A DNA stretch of 64,000 bases from Bolinopsis microptera (GCF_026151205.1 NC_087075.1:4376359-4440358); one strand, 5' to 3'. Shown: positions 1 to 12,771, counted from the first letter of the stretch. The notes: generated by a model from the letters alone, not told the origin. Numbers and translations: made by a program.

Positions 1-3000
1 CAGTGTGGGAGCTTGGGAGTAACTCTTAGAGGGAATATCAGATATCTTCGATCAGATTTGCAAGGGTTTTGCTTAATACCGTCCTTTTTCCAGTTCCCGC
101 TCTCATTAGCGATTCATCAAGAGCGCTTTTTCCATGGGATTTATTTTCGTTGACTTACATATTGCGTAGTCTGAACTCTGATATCATTGTGGTAATTTAA
201 TTTCCCGCCGAAGCTGCAAGATTTTGCAGTTTTCAATTCCCGGGTGCATATAATTATTAATTATATAGACTTAAAATAGAATTAAAGTCGATGTACCAAG
301 CGCTTAAGGTTGTTGCAATCTATAAATCAATTTTATATTGGAGAAAATCTTTAGTCTCGTCTAATAGACAATGTCCTTGGCAACACGATTTACCGTAATA
401 ACTAATATATTATGTAGAGGGTGGAACAAGTTTGTAATGTTGGCGGGGACTAGCTCATGAACTATGTTGTTGAGTGCCATAATTTCGTTGACTTTTTCCG
501 CAAAGTGCCCCTTGAAAACATAATATACTAGTAAAGTTTTCTGTGCCTCCGGCAGACCAAGGAAAACCTTTCCGCCGTTAACTTACGGCACAATAAAGTT
601 CTCATAGTTGTCATATTCTTGATAAAAAGTTCGAATTTTTGAAAAAAGTTCAACGGACTTTAACTTGGACGGACCTTCAATGAACGGACTTTATTTGAAC
701 GGACATTAAAATGAACGTTAAGGCCTCCAGCGTTTAATTAATGTCCGTCCAAATAAGGTCCGATAAGGTATGTGAACGACCCCTCATATCAGTACTCCAG
801 AAATCTATATCAATTGGTGGGCCAGATTAAACTTCACAACTTTGCGATGTGACATTTACTGTAAACCAAAGGTTTGTTGAGCTCGTCAAAATATTCTGTC
901 ATGCATACCCAAGTTGATCTCCTTTCTCCAATCAGAAGTGGAGATATGTGGGTTTGGATATCGCAAAAGCACCAAAAAATGGCGAGGTCAATTGCGCAAA
1001 ACTGCCCCATATTCAGAAAGTCTACCCTAGCCAAATTTGTTTCTGATGGGTCCCTTGAGCCGTTCCAGGTCTCAAACCTTGGGGCGAAAGAGTAAAGACG
1101 TGTCTACGGTAATATTTTCAAACACATGACTTATAGTTTATACCTTTGAACATCCTCGATTTGCTTGAATCTCAATAATGGTGATCTGGAGTCCAGTCTT
1201 ACACTAAGTATCAGAGCTACTTCAGTTATTGAGTTATGCCCAATTGAAGGGTAACACTGGATAAGGAGGAATTATTTTAGGGCCTACGAAATAATTTCTA
1301 CGGATATTTTGTCGAGGTGAACATCCTGCACCCTTTGAACATCCTTGATTTGCTTGAATCTCAAAAATGGTGATCTGGAGGCCTGTCTTACCTAGGTTCT
1401 AATCGGACTTATCAGAGCGACTTCAGCTATTGAGTTATGTCCAATTGAAGAGTAAGACTGGATCTGGATTCTGGAGGAGTAATTTTAGGGCCTACGAAAT
1501 AATTTCTACCGGTATTTTGTCGAGCTGAACATCCTATCCTGCACCCTTTGAACATCCTCGATTTGCTCGAATCTCAAAAATGGCGAGCTTGAGGCCAGTC
1601 TTACAGGTTCCCACCGGACGTATCAGAGCTAATTCAGATTGACAGGCTGAGCGCTGCCCAATAAATTCATGAATAGCTAGTTCATTAGTTTTTAACTATC
1701 ATAGAGAAAGACATACCATCTCGTGACCCCTTATTCTTAACAAGCTCAAAAACGCTACTGACGTATTTTCCGTGAAAAGCACAATATCGTGAGTTGCTTT
1801 TGTTGAGGTGCCTCGAAAGTAATCTTCAACGATTCCATGTTCAATTTTGGTAGTAGAATACCAACTTATTGCTGCAGAATCAAGCTAGTTACATACATAT
1901 TTCATACAGGTCTATCAAATTGGATGGGCTTTCGATGGAGATACAACCTGCGCCAACCATAAAAACCAAAGACACCTGACAAATTACGGGCGAGTGAAAT
2001 GATATGAGCTGTACAGTTACAATTTTAAGCACACTTCTTATCGACTTCAAATCATACAATTTTAGCACTGGTACAAACATTTCAAGAATTTTGAACAAAT
2101 AAAACACAGCAGATGATAATTTAGCTTTAAACATAACAGTTTCAAATAATGTATGAGCTATATTGGATTTCTCAGATCAGAACCAACTAAAGACTCTACA
2201 ACTCTGATAAAGATGGGCGTGACACAACCACCATCTTTCAAAATGTCAGTCAGGCCAAATTTTATTGTCGACGACAATTATGGCCGAAAATGGTCGTTGT
2301 GTTTTCCCGTACAGTGTATCTGTATTCTTTTAAATATTAGCTAAAATTACTGATCGGTTATTTTACCCATCAGTTGACTCTACTGATTGACCAATTACTT
2401 AATTAACTAACTAATTACTTATTTAATTAGTTAATTAATTAACAAATCGTAGCCTGATCTGTAAACCTTCCACATTAAATACTTAACATTCAAAAATGGA
2501 AAAAAAAACTTCAAAAACTAAGCTTCACTCTAAAAATATTCAAGCAACGCTTTCTTAATATTTTTTCAACAGTCAGCTTATCTATTTCCAAGTTAATTCA
2601 CTTTAATATTTAAATTTGCTGCGTGACAAATCATCGGTAAAACGTATCAATGACCTGAGCGCATAAAAACAAAAAAAGAATAACGGTTTCGGAACATATA
2701 AATTGGATGAAAAATCAGAGTTGGACAAAATAAAAATGTTGTAACGTGTTACGGTGAAGATGAGTAATATAATAATATATTTAATATATCTATTAATAGA
2801 TAAACTATATGAAACGCAATAAACATTGAATTATATAAATCATGTCGATGAGTCTATATATTATGGTATAAATAAAAACGTTGTAAAAATCAAACAAAAA
2901 TAAAGTGAGACTTTCGGTTGTATAAAACCAAACATCTCGGCGAACTACACGGTACCTTCCTAGAGATTAGAAGCGGGATTTGGTCATGCTAAAATTGTCG

Positions 3001-4063
3001 ACCAAATTTTTTAGATGGTTCCTCTCTGCGAGGACAAAACATAAACTCTTACCAAAATGGTGGTTTTCGGAAGGATCATGTATTTCGCTACTGTTTTGAA
3101 TGGCGCTAATAATATGACTCTGTGAAAATCTTTACATTTACAAATTCGTCTATATAAGCGACCGTTTCAGACCCTAAATCCATAATAACCCCCTTATTAT
3201 TCATGAATTAGAAGGAAAAACACTAAACGAAGGAATGTTCGTTCGGAAATGGCCGCTTTGTCTAGTTGAAGAGACGGCAACAATCTTAGTTTTTAAAACG
3301 TTGCCAAATATAATATAGATAATCTAATTAAATCTAAGGTTTTCGTTAAAATCAATCACCTAAATGAATACATCACCTAATGTACAATGTACATCGCCTA
3401 ATGTATGTATATTACAGTTACCATATCAATATATCAAATATTTGAACCTATCTATGCAAAAGTGTTCCCTAAAAATCGTTCCTATTTAACATAACGTATT
3501 TGCTATATCACTTGATAAATTATATATTGCTTAAAAGGTTGTTTGAATCCCAAACGCAACGAGTCAGTATATTTTGCGAAAGTTTGTAAAATCAAAATTG
3601 AAAGGGGAAATTCATCAAAAAAACAATCAAATTCCAAGCCCTTGAACACGAGGAATAGAAACAAAGAAGCAAAATTAACGATAGATATTAATACAGTTTC
3701 TGCAAATAAATCTGCACAGCAGTCTAAATTAACTCCAATCACGTGATCGCGTCGCATGTCAGTGTGTTGAGGGAGGGAGGTGCGACCTCTGCCACACAAC
3801 TCAATCTCTCAAACGATTAGAATCTTTTTTCATCTCAGCACTTCTTAAATCACCTCGGACACGTGACGGGCACGTGAAGGACACGTACTGCAGTCACTTC
3901 ATCAGTTTTTATGTGGATCTAATCTCTTGCACACACAAACATTATCTCTCTCTCTTGCTCAGGGTGAGAGCTGCGCTATCTGATCTTACCTCGGAGTGCA
4001 CATCTCTAAAAACAAAACAAATCTCACTCAGCAGGGGAGAACTCGCCTCCCGCCACCTAGTTC
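1..4063. other. Downstream flank of the Eph gene, no gene seen
   Basis: This AT-rich stretch lies 3' of the Eph stop codon on the minus strand. All open frames are short (under 100 codons) and lack recognisable motifs. It must contain the 3' UTR, but I see no convincing minus-strand AATAAA close to the stop, so the polyadenylation site is not placed. It holds a three-copy repeat near 1143..1640 and a TTAA-rich patch near 2390..2445. CACGTG occurs twice near 3860..3875. Confidence 0.6.
1143..1640. repeat. Three imperfect tandem copies of a ~200-bp unit
   Basis: Copies start at about 1143, 1333 and 1545, each opening with CCTTTGAACATCCT or a close variant, followed by a shared block around ATTTGCTTGAATCTCAA. 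The offsets are about 190 and 212 bases, and the third copy is truncated. The copies differ by scattered substitutions and small indels, so the duplication is not recent. No reading frame is kept across all copies. Confidence 0.85.
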
Positions 4064-4308
4064 CTACGTCATAGTCCCAAAGCGCGGCGCTGGTAAGCAG
4101 GGTGACGAGAGCGAGGGGGGCAGCGTGTTGCACCGCGGAAGCGACCCCTCCGGGGTCATGCTCAGGAAATTGTGATGGCTGGATTTGGTGCTGGACTTCA
4201 TGAAGTCGATGGCAGTTTTGATCTTCTTTTGGTGACCAGCAAGTGTGATGCCGATTTTGTGGAGATCTTCGTCCTCCATCAGAACAACTCTGTCGATAGT
4301 GTCCCATC
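4064..4308 (-). CDS. Eph: Eph receptor, last coding exon: second half of SAM domain, C-terminal tail, stop
   Basis: This exon encodes the second half of the SAM domain, a helical bundle that in Eph receptors helps clustering and adaptor binding in the cytoplasm. The frame reads WDTIDRVVLMEDEDLHKIGI then TLAGHQKKIKTAIDFMKSS, which matches the Eph SAM pattern of an acidic DLxxIGI stretch followed by GHQ/KKI. About 40 residues of Ser/Pro-rich tail follow, ending in FGTMT and a TAG at 4064..4066. The acceptor is CACCACAG|GATGG. Two bases complete the Gly codon begun in the exon at 4482..4597, so the phase fits. The C-terminus lacks the final hydrophobic residue of the PDZ-binding motif found on many vertebrate Eph receptors. 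The stop is clear; the 3' UTR extent is unknown. Confidence 0.93.
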
Positions 4309-4481
4309 CTGTGGTGTTTCCCGGTGAAAATGAGATTTAAGTTTGAAATTTAATGCGTGTAATTTTCAGTTTTAACCACCTGCATACCACAGAAAACCAA
4401 AAAAAATTATTCGCAGCAGCCGCCCAATTCCAACACTTCTGAAAAAATGGAATATTGTAAATTAAGTAAAAGAGGAAATAC
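4309..4481 (-). other. Intron inside the SAM domain
   Basis: A short intron of 173 bases splits the SAM domain after the Asn-Thr of HFMNT. It begins GTATTT and ends CACAG. No other feature is seen. Confidence 0.85.
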
Positions 4482-4597
4482 CTGTGTTCATAAAGTGGGA
4501 CTCATATTGAGCCAGCCCCATCCCATGTAACCACTCAGATACGGACATCAGCCGATCTTCAGTGTTTGCATACTGCTTCATTAGGTTAGGAAAACCA
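4482..4597 (-). CDS. Eph: Eph receptor exon: start of SAM domain
   Basis: The 38 full codons read from GFPNLMKQYANTEDRLMSVS into EWLHGMGLAQYESHFMNT. The VSEWLxxxxLxxYxxxF pattern is the N-terminal half of an Eph SAM domain. The exon has one base of a split Ser codon at its start and one base of a split Gly codon at its end, matching both neighbours. The acceptor is TTTTCAG|TGG and the donor ACAG|GTATTT. The segment before VSEW is the linker from kinase to SAM and contains one tyrosine (MKQYAN). Vertebrate Eph receptors carry a conserved tyrosine within the SAM domain; here the candidate is in LAQYES. Confidence 0.93.
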
Positions 4598-5716
4598 CTG
4601 AAAATTTTTTAGCTTAATTTCATGAAACCAAATTGACACTTTTAATTTTTTAGTTGTTTTTGAACTACCTGTAAGAATTAATTATGTCATGAGATGAGCT
4701 GATTTTGACCTGTTGATAAAGTTTTTAGTCGCATAGAATTAAACTGTGTAATGTGGTTTAAGACGCTATACCAGGACTTATAATCGAGCAACTACACAAG
4801 GTATACAATTAACTTATTTGTAGAGTACATATTTACTCGCTTCACATTTTACTAATCGTTGTGTCATTTTCTAAAAATTACTCGATCAGATTAACACTAT
4901 TAACACGGACTTACGACAATAAGTGAAACTAGCGGTAGTTGCCACTCTTTCTCACGTTATATTAATGTACTTCATTTTTCAAAACATTGCAGTGTTGCAG
5001 ACCTAATTTGAACCAAATTGTGGCATCCTTGTTTTGCCAGAGACGACCTGTAAACCATACAACTAATAATGTACAATAGAAGTGCAATCGAGGATTGTCT
5101 ACATGAATCTAAGGTCTGAAGTGCCGCAGCATTTCCGGCCTCTTTGATCCAGCGAGTTTAACGTCAGTTCAACGTGCTGAAAAGCCCAATTTTCTAGACA
5201 GCGCGCAATAAGAACGCGCGTGCAACTGTGCCAAAATCTACAAAAAGTATGACCGCGTCCTCCAGAGATTCCTTTAGCTAAAACCGCAGCGTCACACTCC
5301 GATGGAGTAAAATAAACATTATTGTCAATTAATCAAGCTCACCTGGCTTTGAAACCAACGCAAATAGACATCAAAATTTTACCATATGCATACTTTTGAA
5401 AATATCACGTGACCAAAAAGTTTCCGCTGGTTGGTTGGGAAGCAATCAGCTCTATCACCGCCCTCAATAAGGGCCAAGAAAATTGACTAAAGTATTCAAG
5501 TTATTACAAACGCGCGTGTATTACATACCATCATCAAGTATCAGATTTTTGTTTACTTTTCTATTTCACACGACAATCGATTAGTTTTCAGCTCTCCACA
5601 ATACATCTTATAAGTACATACTATAAGTACATACTAAAGGTGTCAGAACAAGATCAGATGAGTCACCAGTTTTTAGTTATAGAATATATAGATGATATTA
5701 TGGTGTTGAGTAAACA

Positions 5717-5773
5717 TTATTGTATAAAGTGTGTAATACACTTATACACTGTATAATACACTTTATACAATAA
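5717..5773. repeat. Inverted repeat with 16-bp arms
   Basis: The arms are TTATTGTATAAAGTGT at 5717..5732 and its reverse complement at 5758..5773, with a 25-base spacer that itself contains TACACTT-type repeats. It would form an AT-rich hairpin in the intron RNA. No function is implied. Confidence 0.75.
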
Positions 5774-6206
5774 AAGCCCGATTTAACTCTTCCCTCTTCC
5801 ACAAAGTTAGGGAAAATGTCCACATTTTTAGTTTGCTATCACGTGATCCTTCAAAATACGGCATATAAGTCAATATATATATATATAAGTCAATAAGTGG
5901 GTCCCTGATGTCAAACGAGCTTGTTAGGCTCGTTGCTGATTATTACCCCTTATTTGAGTGCTTGTTATCCATAACCCATAATTGGGAACCAGTACTGGGC
6001 GGGGACTGTCATCCGACGGGGGCTAAAAGGTCAAAACACCCCGAATTACCGTATTATTTTCCTTTCCTCCAAATTGTGCGGTAAATCAGGGTTTTACTGT
6101 AGCTGTATTTTAAGAATGATGTGTTTTTAGTCACGTGCCAAAAGTCAGTAAACATACGTTGGGTCTTTTAACCTAACATATATATGTACTGACTTTGCCC
6201 CCCCCT

Positions 6207-6409
6207 GTAGCATGACACGTGCTATATTAGCATGTCACGTGCTATATTAGCTTGGCACGTGCTATATTAGCATGACACGTGCTATATTAGCTTGACACGT
6301 GCTATATTAGCATGTCACGTGCTATATTAGCATGACACGTGCTATATAAGCATGACACGTGCTATATTAGCATGACACGTGCTATATTGCATGTCACGTG
6401 CTATATTAG
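6207..6409. repeat. 20-bp minisatellite with CACGTG in each unit, ~10 copies
   Basis: The unit is close to AGCATGACACGTGCTATATT. Copies vary mainly at TGACAC versus TGTCAC or TGGCAC just before the CACGTG core, and one copy has lost a base. The CACGTG hexamer is kept in every copy while neighbouring bases vary. It lies in the intron between the kinase and SAM exons. Confidence 0.92.
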
Positions 6410-6772
6410 TAGGATAGGCATGAGAGGTATGCAGATTATTCCTAATGGGGTAAAAGTTTACATTTTAATGGACCACCCATGGAGGTCCGGTATTGAGTAT
6501 TGGCTCCGAGTCAAGATTCTAGAATTTGAGATATGGATCCTACAATGGGTATTTACCATGAGATATGGGTCCTAAAAAAGATTATTCTTGTCAGGATTGT
6601 TTCTAGTATTGGTTTGTATAGAAAATGATGATCCGGGTTAAGATTATAGTATTACAAGAGATGTTCAGATGGATCGAATATAGATGTGTTCAGATTAATT
6701 AAAAGATAGATTACCTCAGATTCCCATCATTTTTGTAAAGAAATATTTTTTAAAAACGAGCAAAGCACGAAC

Positions 6773-6942
6773 CTGTTTCTGTCAATGGAAGAGAGGATAA
6801 GTTTATCAAACTCAGAGTGTAGCTGGTGGAAAGTGGGCCTCTTGGTGTAGTCCAGCCAGCAGGTTAACATAATGTTGTAAACCACGTCCGGGCAAGCCTC
6901 TGGTTTAGGCAGCTTTATGTTGTCTTTAAGGTACTTTAGAAC
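6773..6942 (-). CDS. Eph: Eph receptor exon: C-terminal lobe end of the tyrosine kinase
   Basis: The 56 codons begin VLKYLKDNIKLPKPEACPDV and continue through VYNIMLTCWLDYTKRPTFHQ to DKLILSSIDRN. This is kinase subdomains X and XI: the ExYRLP-like stretch (here DNIKLP), the CW of the tyrosine kinase motif M-x-x-CW, and the RP-T/K-F segment that ends the catalytic domain. Acceptor CCCGCAG|GTT, donor AACAG|GTTCG. It starts in phase 0, directly continuing NVSNDM of the exon at 15151..15300, and ends with two bases of a Ser codon completed in the SAM exon. The surface arginine of the RPTF motif, which stabilises the C-lobe, is present. Confidence 0.95.
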
Positions 6943-8309
6943 CTGCGGGATAGTGTGTTTTAGTTACGTGTTGCGTGTTTTAGTCACGTGTTGTGTTTGG
7001 ACAGTTTTTATTCAGGTTATAAAGTGTGATTAAAGTTAATTGCTGTCAAGTGTCAGAAATAAAATAACACAAATTACACGTCCCCACCAGTTACTGTAGA
7101 CCAAAGATCTACTGCCTGAATAGTTACAATTGTTGTGGATAAGATTAGTAGCAATATCCCGACAGTACCCTAACCAAAGTTTTACAATTACAGGTAAAAC
7201 CTTAACGTCACATCCCATACTATATTATATAATATTTATCCTCACATACCAGAAATACGATCATTATCAACGACTGCTTTAGTGAATTTTAAAATGTGGG
7301 TAGACATAAAAAGCTGATCGTAACGTCATAAGCTTCATAGCATGTACTGTAGTGGTATGTCTCATAATTTTGGGTTCATTCAAAGTGTTTTAAATTAAAA
7401 TAGGGTTTGATAACTGACGCGACATAAAGTCATACTACGTGACAGGAAGTCTGTAGACGATACAGCGTTGTTTTGACAGGGAATTAAGAATTTGATAGGT
7501 CGCTGCAGCAAGCTTGACGTGATGGAGGTTATTCCTGCACAGCAAAGCAAATTGTACAATTTCTGCATAAGCTCTAGTCAACGGTATTGGAGCTATTTTA
7601 CACAGCATTACAGACAATCATAATGAACATTGTGTTTGTCTTTGAAGACTCAGAATCTGTCCAATCAAATGCGACATAATAATAAATCTCGCTGGCAGAA
7701 AGGCAGACCGGGAATATGCTGAGTTTCTGTATTTGTATTTGAAAGTGTGTCAAATCTGGGATTACCCTAATCAGCAAACGCAGCAGAGAATACTCAGTAT
7801 TCTAAATACTGACATATCATTATTATATATCAAGTATTGACCAATAAAGCTCCAGAATCACTGTCGCGTGCTCCAACTCCCCGCAAGAATCCAAAACTAC
7901 AATTACTAGCAATATTATCAAGCTGGACAATATATTATGAACTAGCAGCCTTCTTCTAAAGCTGTAAGGAAGAGGAAGGAAGGGTCTAAAACTTCCAACA
8001 TTTATAATAAAAATAAATGTAATAACTTAATAATATGTGAATTGTTCTTCAAGTAAGTTCATTAACAAGATAAGATGTAGGGTTACATAGACTTAATCTT
8101 ATTGCAGTAATATTATCTAGACTACAAATTATTTATTGAGGAACACTATAATTTATAATTTACGCTTATAAAAAAGATAACATGTTGTTTTATACAGAGG
8201 AGTTGAACAAATCTCCGACTCAAAAACCTGCAACCCCCAAACCTGCGACCCATAACCTTTACAACTCAAGTCAGTAATAATCCTGGGAGTGTTTATCTCA
8301 AAGTTCCGT

Positions 8310-8510
8310 ACATTCCAAGAGCACCCCTCCCTTACATAAACACGAGCCTTGGTGATGCGTTACAAATATAGAAATATATGTCAAATGTTTGTAAAATGTG
8401 TGTAAAATATGTGTAAGATATCGTGTAAGATACATGTAATATTTCCAGAAGTTCCAGAAGTCTTCTAAAATATTCCAAAAGCACCGCTCGCGCTCTCTCC
8501 TACACACACA

Positions 8511-8581
<71 letters not shown>

Positions 8582-8612
8582 ACACGAGTCTTGATGATGC
8601 GTTACAAATATG
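8310..8612. repeat. Duplicated segment, one copy expanded by (CA)n
   Basis: A block starting ATTCCAAGAGCACC and ending GATGCGTTACAAATAT is present at about 8310..8370 and again at about 8471..8612. In the first copy the middle reads ACATAAACACGAG; in the second the same place holds about 83 bases of nearly pure CA (8502..8584). The dinucleotide tract has therefore grown inside one duplicate. Confidence 0.85.
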
Positions 8613-8898
8613 TGTAAAATTTCAACAATTTAGGGCTAACTTAAAGAAGTTGCAACTCGTTAACTACCACAAATTCCAGGTACAAAATATATTTATGAAG
8701 GAGCACTATCCACTCCGAATACCGCACCAATCAATCACTGCTCCGAAATAGAATGCCTTCCACTCACTTCAATGCTGCACACAACATACCGATTATACAC
8801 TGCTACATTACATATTACAATATAGATCACTGTATTTCCATTAATAGCACTATATAATATAATTTCAAGCTTCTTCCACCGCCTGAGATAAAGACCGA

Positions 8899-8920
8899 AA
8901 ATATATATATATATATATAT
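8899..8920. repeat. (AT)n microsatellite
   Basis: A run of about 11 AT dinucleotides within the kinase intron. Confidence 0.9.
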
Positions 8921-9053
8921 TGTCCTGTTAAAGAGCGGTGAGTAGGTATAGTATTACAGAGATAATCTCATTTCAAACTACGGTATATTGAGTTATGTAC
9001 ATTTGGGCTGTACGGGGCTGGGTTTGGGGACCGGGGAGAAGTCTATTATAATA

Positions 9054-9374
9054 TGACGTCACACCACGTGACATGACGTCACACCACGTGACATGACGTC
9101 ACACCACGTGACATGACGTCACACCACGTGACATGACGTCACACCACGTGACATGACGTCACACCACGTGACATGACGTCACACCACGTGACATGACGTC
9201 ACACCACGTGACATGACGTCACACCACGTGACATGACGTCACACCACGTGACATGACGTCACACCACGTGACATGACGTCACACCACGTGACATGACGTC
9301 ACACCACGTGATATGACGTCACACCACGTGACATGACGTCACACCACGTGACATGACGTCACACCACGTGACAT
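9054..9374. repeat. Near-perfect 20-bp satellite, 16 copies, with TGACGTCA and CACGTG in every unit
   Basis: The unit read from the CACGTG side is CCACGTGACATGACGTCACA. About 16 head-to-tail copies show only one visible substitution (a GTGATATG variant near 9310), so the array is young or kept homogeneous. TGACGTCA is the CRE palindrome bound by CREB/ATF proteins, and CACGTG is an E-box bound by bHLH-zip proteins such as USF and MITF; binding here is inference. Confidence 0.95.
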
Positions 9375-10390
9375 GATATTATAGTCGCACAGTATTGATC
9401 AGTAGAAAAATGGTGTTTTAACTCATTGATAAGGTTTATTTTCAAGGTTCATTTGTATTGGTAAATCCATTACTTACGATTATTACATTTTATAATTTCT
9501 CTTACTGATACACAAAAGGTAATATAATTAAATCTTTAATGTTATGTAAATAAAGACAGAGGTGTATGAATGCAGGCCCGGGCATAACAGGAAATCATAG
9601 TTAATACTGCTTGTTTGCGATATCTTGGGAATATCAGGGATACGTCCTCGTTATACAATATTATATTCTTACAACTTTAACCTCAGATAACTGATCGGTT
9701 TTGAGTTTTGATGATTTATCAGAGCAGTTTAGAATCTACTGGACAGTTATTAAGATGTTATGAGTTCACTGTTTAATAGCGCATTTCTGGTCATTGTTAA
9801 TTCCTGGTCAATTGTAAATTGGCCGGGGCCGGGAAAAATGCCTCCCACGGCCACGTGTAGTTTCGTTTTATTGGCTGAGATCGGTTTGATCAATAAAAAC
9901 TAAACCTAATTTCCGCTTTGAACTCTTTGATCAAAACTCCTTCTCTTAGGAATGTAAAGAGAAATGTAACGATATTACAATCCCTACGCCCTACATGGGA
10001 CTTTATGGCTCTGAAAACTATAATCAACAGATTAAACCTAGTTTGACGATCACTCTGTAACATTACAGACTTGTCAGATATAATATAGCTGGTATAGTTG
10101 AACTAAACACAGAGTCCTGACTCCTGAGTACACATAATATGTAGCCACGCTATGTGTGGAGTCTGGAGGGTATCCCAGGTATTTGCAGCCTAATGCTCAG
10201 ATGCATTGTTTAGTCTGAAGTTTTCATACGGGAAAACGGGCGCTTTTACGTTCAAATTGGGAGAAGTTATATATTAAAATATGCTATTCAGTCCAAGGGT
10301 ATTTACGGGTAATATCTAATCGAATGTTGGGGTATTAATTACTGGAATTAAATCAGTTGAGTGAGTGTGTGTGTATGATATGCCCTGCCT

Positions 10391-10423
<33 letters not shown>

Positions 10424-10545
10424 TAAAATGGCATAAAATGGAGACTTTTTTCTATGGAGAAAATGGAAAAACCCTTGAGTAATTCTCCTATCTGCACAAA
10501 ATGTGTGTTGTTTGCACACTTAAAGTTTCTCAAGGTATGGTAATG
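10391..10545. repeat. G-run plus copy of a dispersed repeat
   Basis: A pure G run of about 31 bases (10391..10421) is followed by a block with TCTATGGAGAAAATGGAAA, then CCTATCTGCACAAAATGTG and TTTCTCAAGG. Related blocks occur at 31225..31425, 43095..43245 and 53645..53740, so this is one member of a dispersed family. Confidence 0.75.
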
Positions 10546-11699
10546 TAGATAGTATTAGCTTCTTGGGTCTGAGTTAATGACATTAAGACCATTTAATCTT
10601 ATTGAATCCGGATGGGAGCCCAATATAAATTCGTTTAGGTCGGAAATAAGTATGTGTATCTGATGGTGATTATGACTCTAGACTTTGTAGACATTTATTG
10701 TTATATTATATAATTATGTAATATATTATGCATAGTATATATTATGTATAATATATTATGTATAATATAATATTATGTTTATATTGAGTAAAATGTTAAA
10801 TGAATGTGATGATGACATTAACTATAATATCACAAGACAAGAATTTAGTTCCACAGAATTTAACGCACAGTTACGCAATAAATATTACAGCTATTTTAAG
10901 AATTAAAAGTATTAACAACATTCCACAAATATGGAAAAGCCCCAGCTCTAATATGTGAAATGCTAATAAAAAAACGAAAGTTTCCGAATTTTCAGTGAGG
11001 TTCTGGAACAAAGGTGAAAGTACAGTTTGGGCAATATTTTTATTTTTAAATGTTAATGGTTAGACTAATTACTGATAAATGGCAAGAAAACTATTTCAAT
11101 TATTCTAAATTACTGTATCAATCAAAAAAGTTTTAAATTTCCTCCCAGTCCAATATCTCTCCCCCTTAAGATTCACAAATCCTAAATTTATGTAAAAACG
11201 TAAAACATGGGTCGGTGAAATTCCCATGTAAGGAGAAGAACTTGACCGGAAATACCTCATCAAACTATTAATAGCGATAACTTCAAAATTTATACCGACA
11301 CCAGAGTCCAGACCCCTTTTTTTGGCAGACAATAACTCGATAAGTAGAGTAAAGATATCGTAATGTACCTTCGTACACTCAAATATAAATATCAATTCAA
11401 TCAATCAACATGAGATCCGATTGCTGGTTGAATATTTGTTTTAAATTATTTTATTACCGCCAGAAAGGCTGGTCCTAGGAATTAGGATTAGGGTTCCGCC
11501 TTTGAGAAATTAGTTATTTTTCAGCCACACAGCGAATTAATCATTTATAGAAGTAATTATATTATCTTTTTCAGTATTAAGTTGGTAATTATGTCTAGAT
11601 CTGTATTAATGTTAGGTATGTTATGTATGTGAGATTATGATCAAGAGGAACATTACCTCAAAATGCATCTCTCTATTATAATTCAGAGAATTCTTTTTG

Positions 11700-11830
11700 T
11701 ACACTGTACGACCGCCCACGTGAAAATCAAACGAAAAATATGAAAATGCGTAGTAACCATGGTAACGAGGGTTATTACACGCACGTGCACGTGCAATGAT
11801 TCTTTTAACGTCATTTTGATCGGGTTTGTT
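11700..11830. promoter_or_regulatory. Candidate regulatory cluster: X-box palindrome and CACGTG sites
   Basis: GTAACCATGGTAAC at 11753..11766 fits the RFX X-box consensus (GTNRCC, 0-3 N, RGYAAC) and is close to a palindrome. Within 60 bases lie CCCACGTGAA upstream and GCACGTGCACGTGCAAT downstream. The cluster sits in the kinase intron. Whether it acts as an enhancer or a start site for another transcript cannot be told from sequence. Confidence 0.4.
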
Positions 11831-12340
11831 GATATTACGCTGTGTTTAGTACGAGCAACATTTTAATTGGCTGTATCTTCGGTAGTGTAGGATATTTTTT
11901 GACGCGATTTAAATTTACTAACAAAAAATACTATTAGCTTCCTCCCTGTGACCACGGGTTTTCTAGTATTGATATAATTTAGTTTTAAACTAATTACAAC
12001 GTCACAAATCTATCACATTTATTGAGTAGTATGTAATGGGATGGAAATGTTGTAACCATGAGTAGTTAGTCCACACCCTGGCTCCACAATTTGAAGAATT
12101 CGTTTCACTTCTAGATGAAAAGCTCTAATAGGTAGGTAAGGAAGTAACCTGGAAATTAATCTGTTGGAAGAACGTTTTATGACTGTGCGGATGATATTCG
12201 TATAGCATATTTGGCTACATCACAGTAAACACAGATTTAATTCGTGTAATTTATTTTACTGAAAAAGTCAAACGTTTACCTCTTAATTACCTTTAATAGT
12301 TTAATGTAACTAAAAATGTTACCCTGAATTAAAGAATACA

Positions 12341-12771
12341 AGTTATCTTATCTTTATAAAGGACCACGAGAGTTTAGTAGTTATATTATCTTTATAAAGG
12401 ACCACGAGAGTTTAGTAGTTATCTTATCTTTATAAAAGAGCACGAGAGTTTAGTAGTTATCTTATCTTTAAAAAGGAGCACGAGAGTTTAGTAGTTATCT
12501 TATCTTTATAAAGGAGCACGAGGGTTTAGTAGTTATCTTATCTTTATAAAGGAGCACGAGAGTTTAGTAGTTATCTTATCTTTATAAAGGAGAACGAGAG
12601 TTTAGTAGTTATCTTATCTTTATAAAGGAGCACGAGAGTTTAGTAGTTATCTTATCTTTATAAAGGAGCACGAGAGTTTAGTAATTATCTTATCTTTATA
12701 AAGGAGCACGAGAGTTTAGTAGTTATCTTATCTTTATAAAGGAGCACGAGAGTTTAGTAGTTATCTTATCT
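12341..12771. repeat. 38-bp minisatellite, about 11 copies
   Basis: The unit contains GAGTTTAGTAGTTATCTTAT followed by CTTTATAAAGGAGCACGA. Most copies differ by single bases (for example GACCACG or GAGAACG for GAGCACG). It contains repeated TTATCT/TATCTTT, which are GATA-type motifs on the opposite strand. It lies in the kinase intron. Confidence 0.93.

Larger units (their letters stand above)
4598..6772 (-). other. Intron between kinase and SAM exons
   Basis: This 2.2-kb intron holds a small inverted repeat at 5717..5773 and a CACGTG-containing minisatellite at 6207..6409. Isolated CACGTG sites also occur (near 5407, 5840 and 6133). No coding segment was recognised. Confidence 0.8.

Noticed and set aside
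3942-4307. 121-codon minus-strand frame overlapping the last exon
   Set aside because: It is the wrong frame of the SAM exon; the 4064..4308 frame carries the SAM motifs.
9054-9374. CRISPR-like regular repeats
   Set aside because: Units are head-to-tail with no unique spacers and the host is an animal; this is a satellite.
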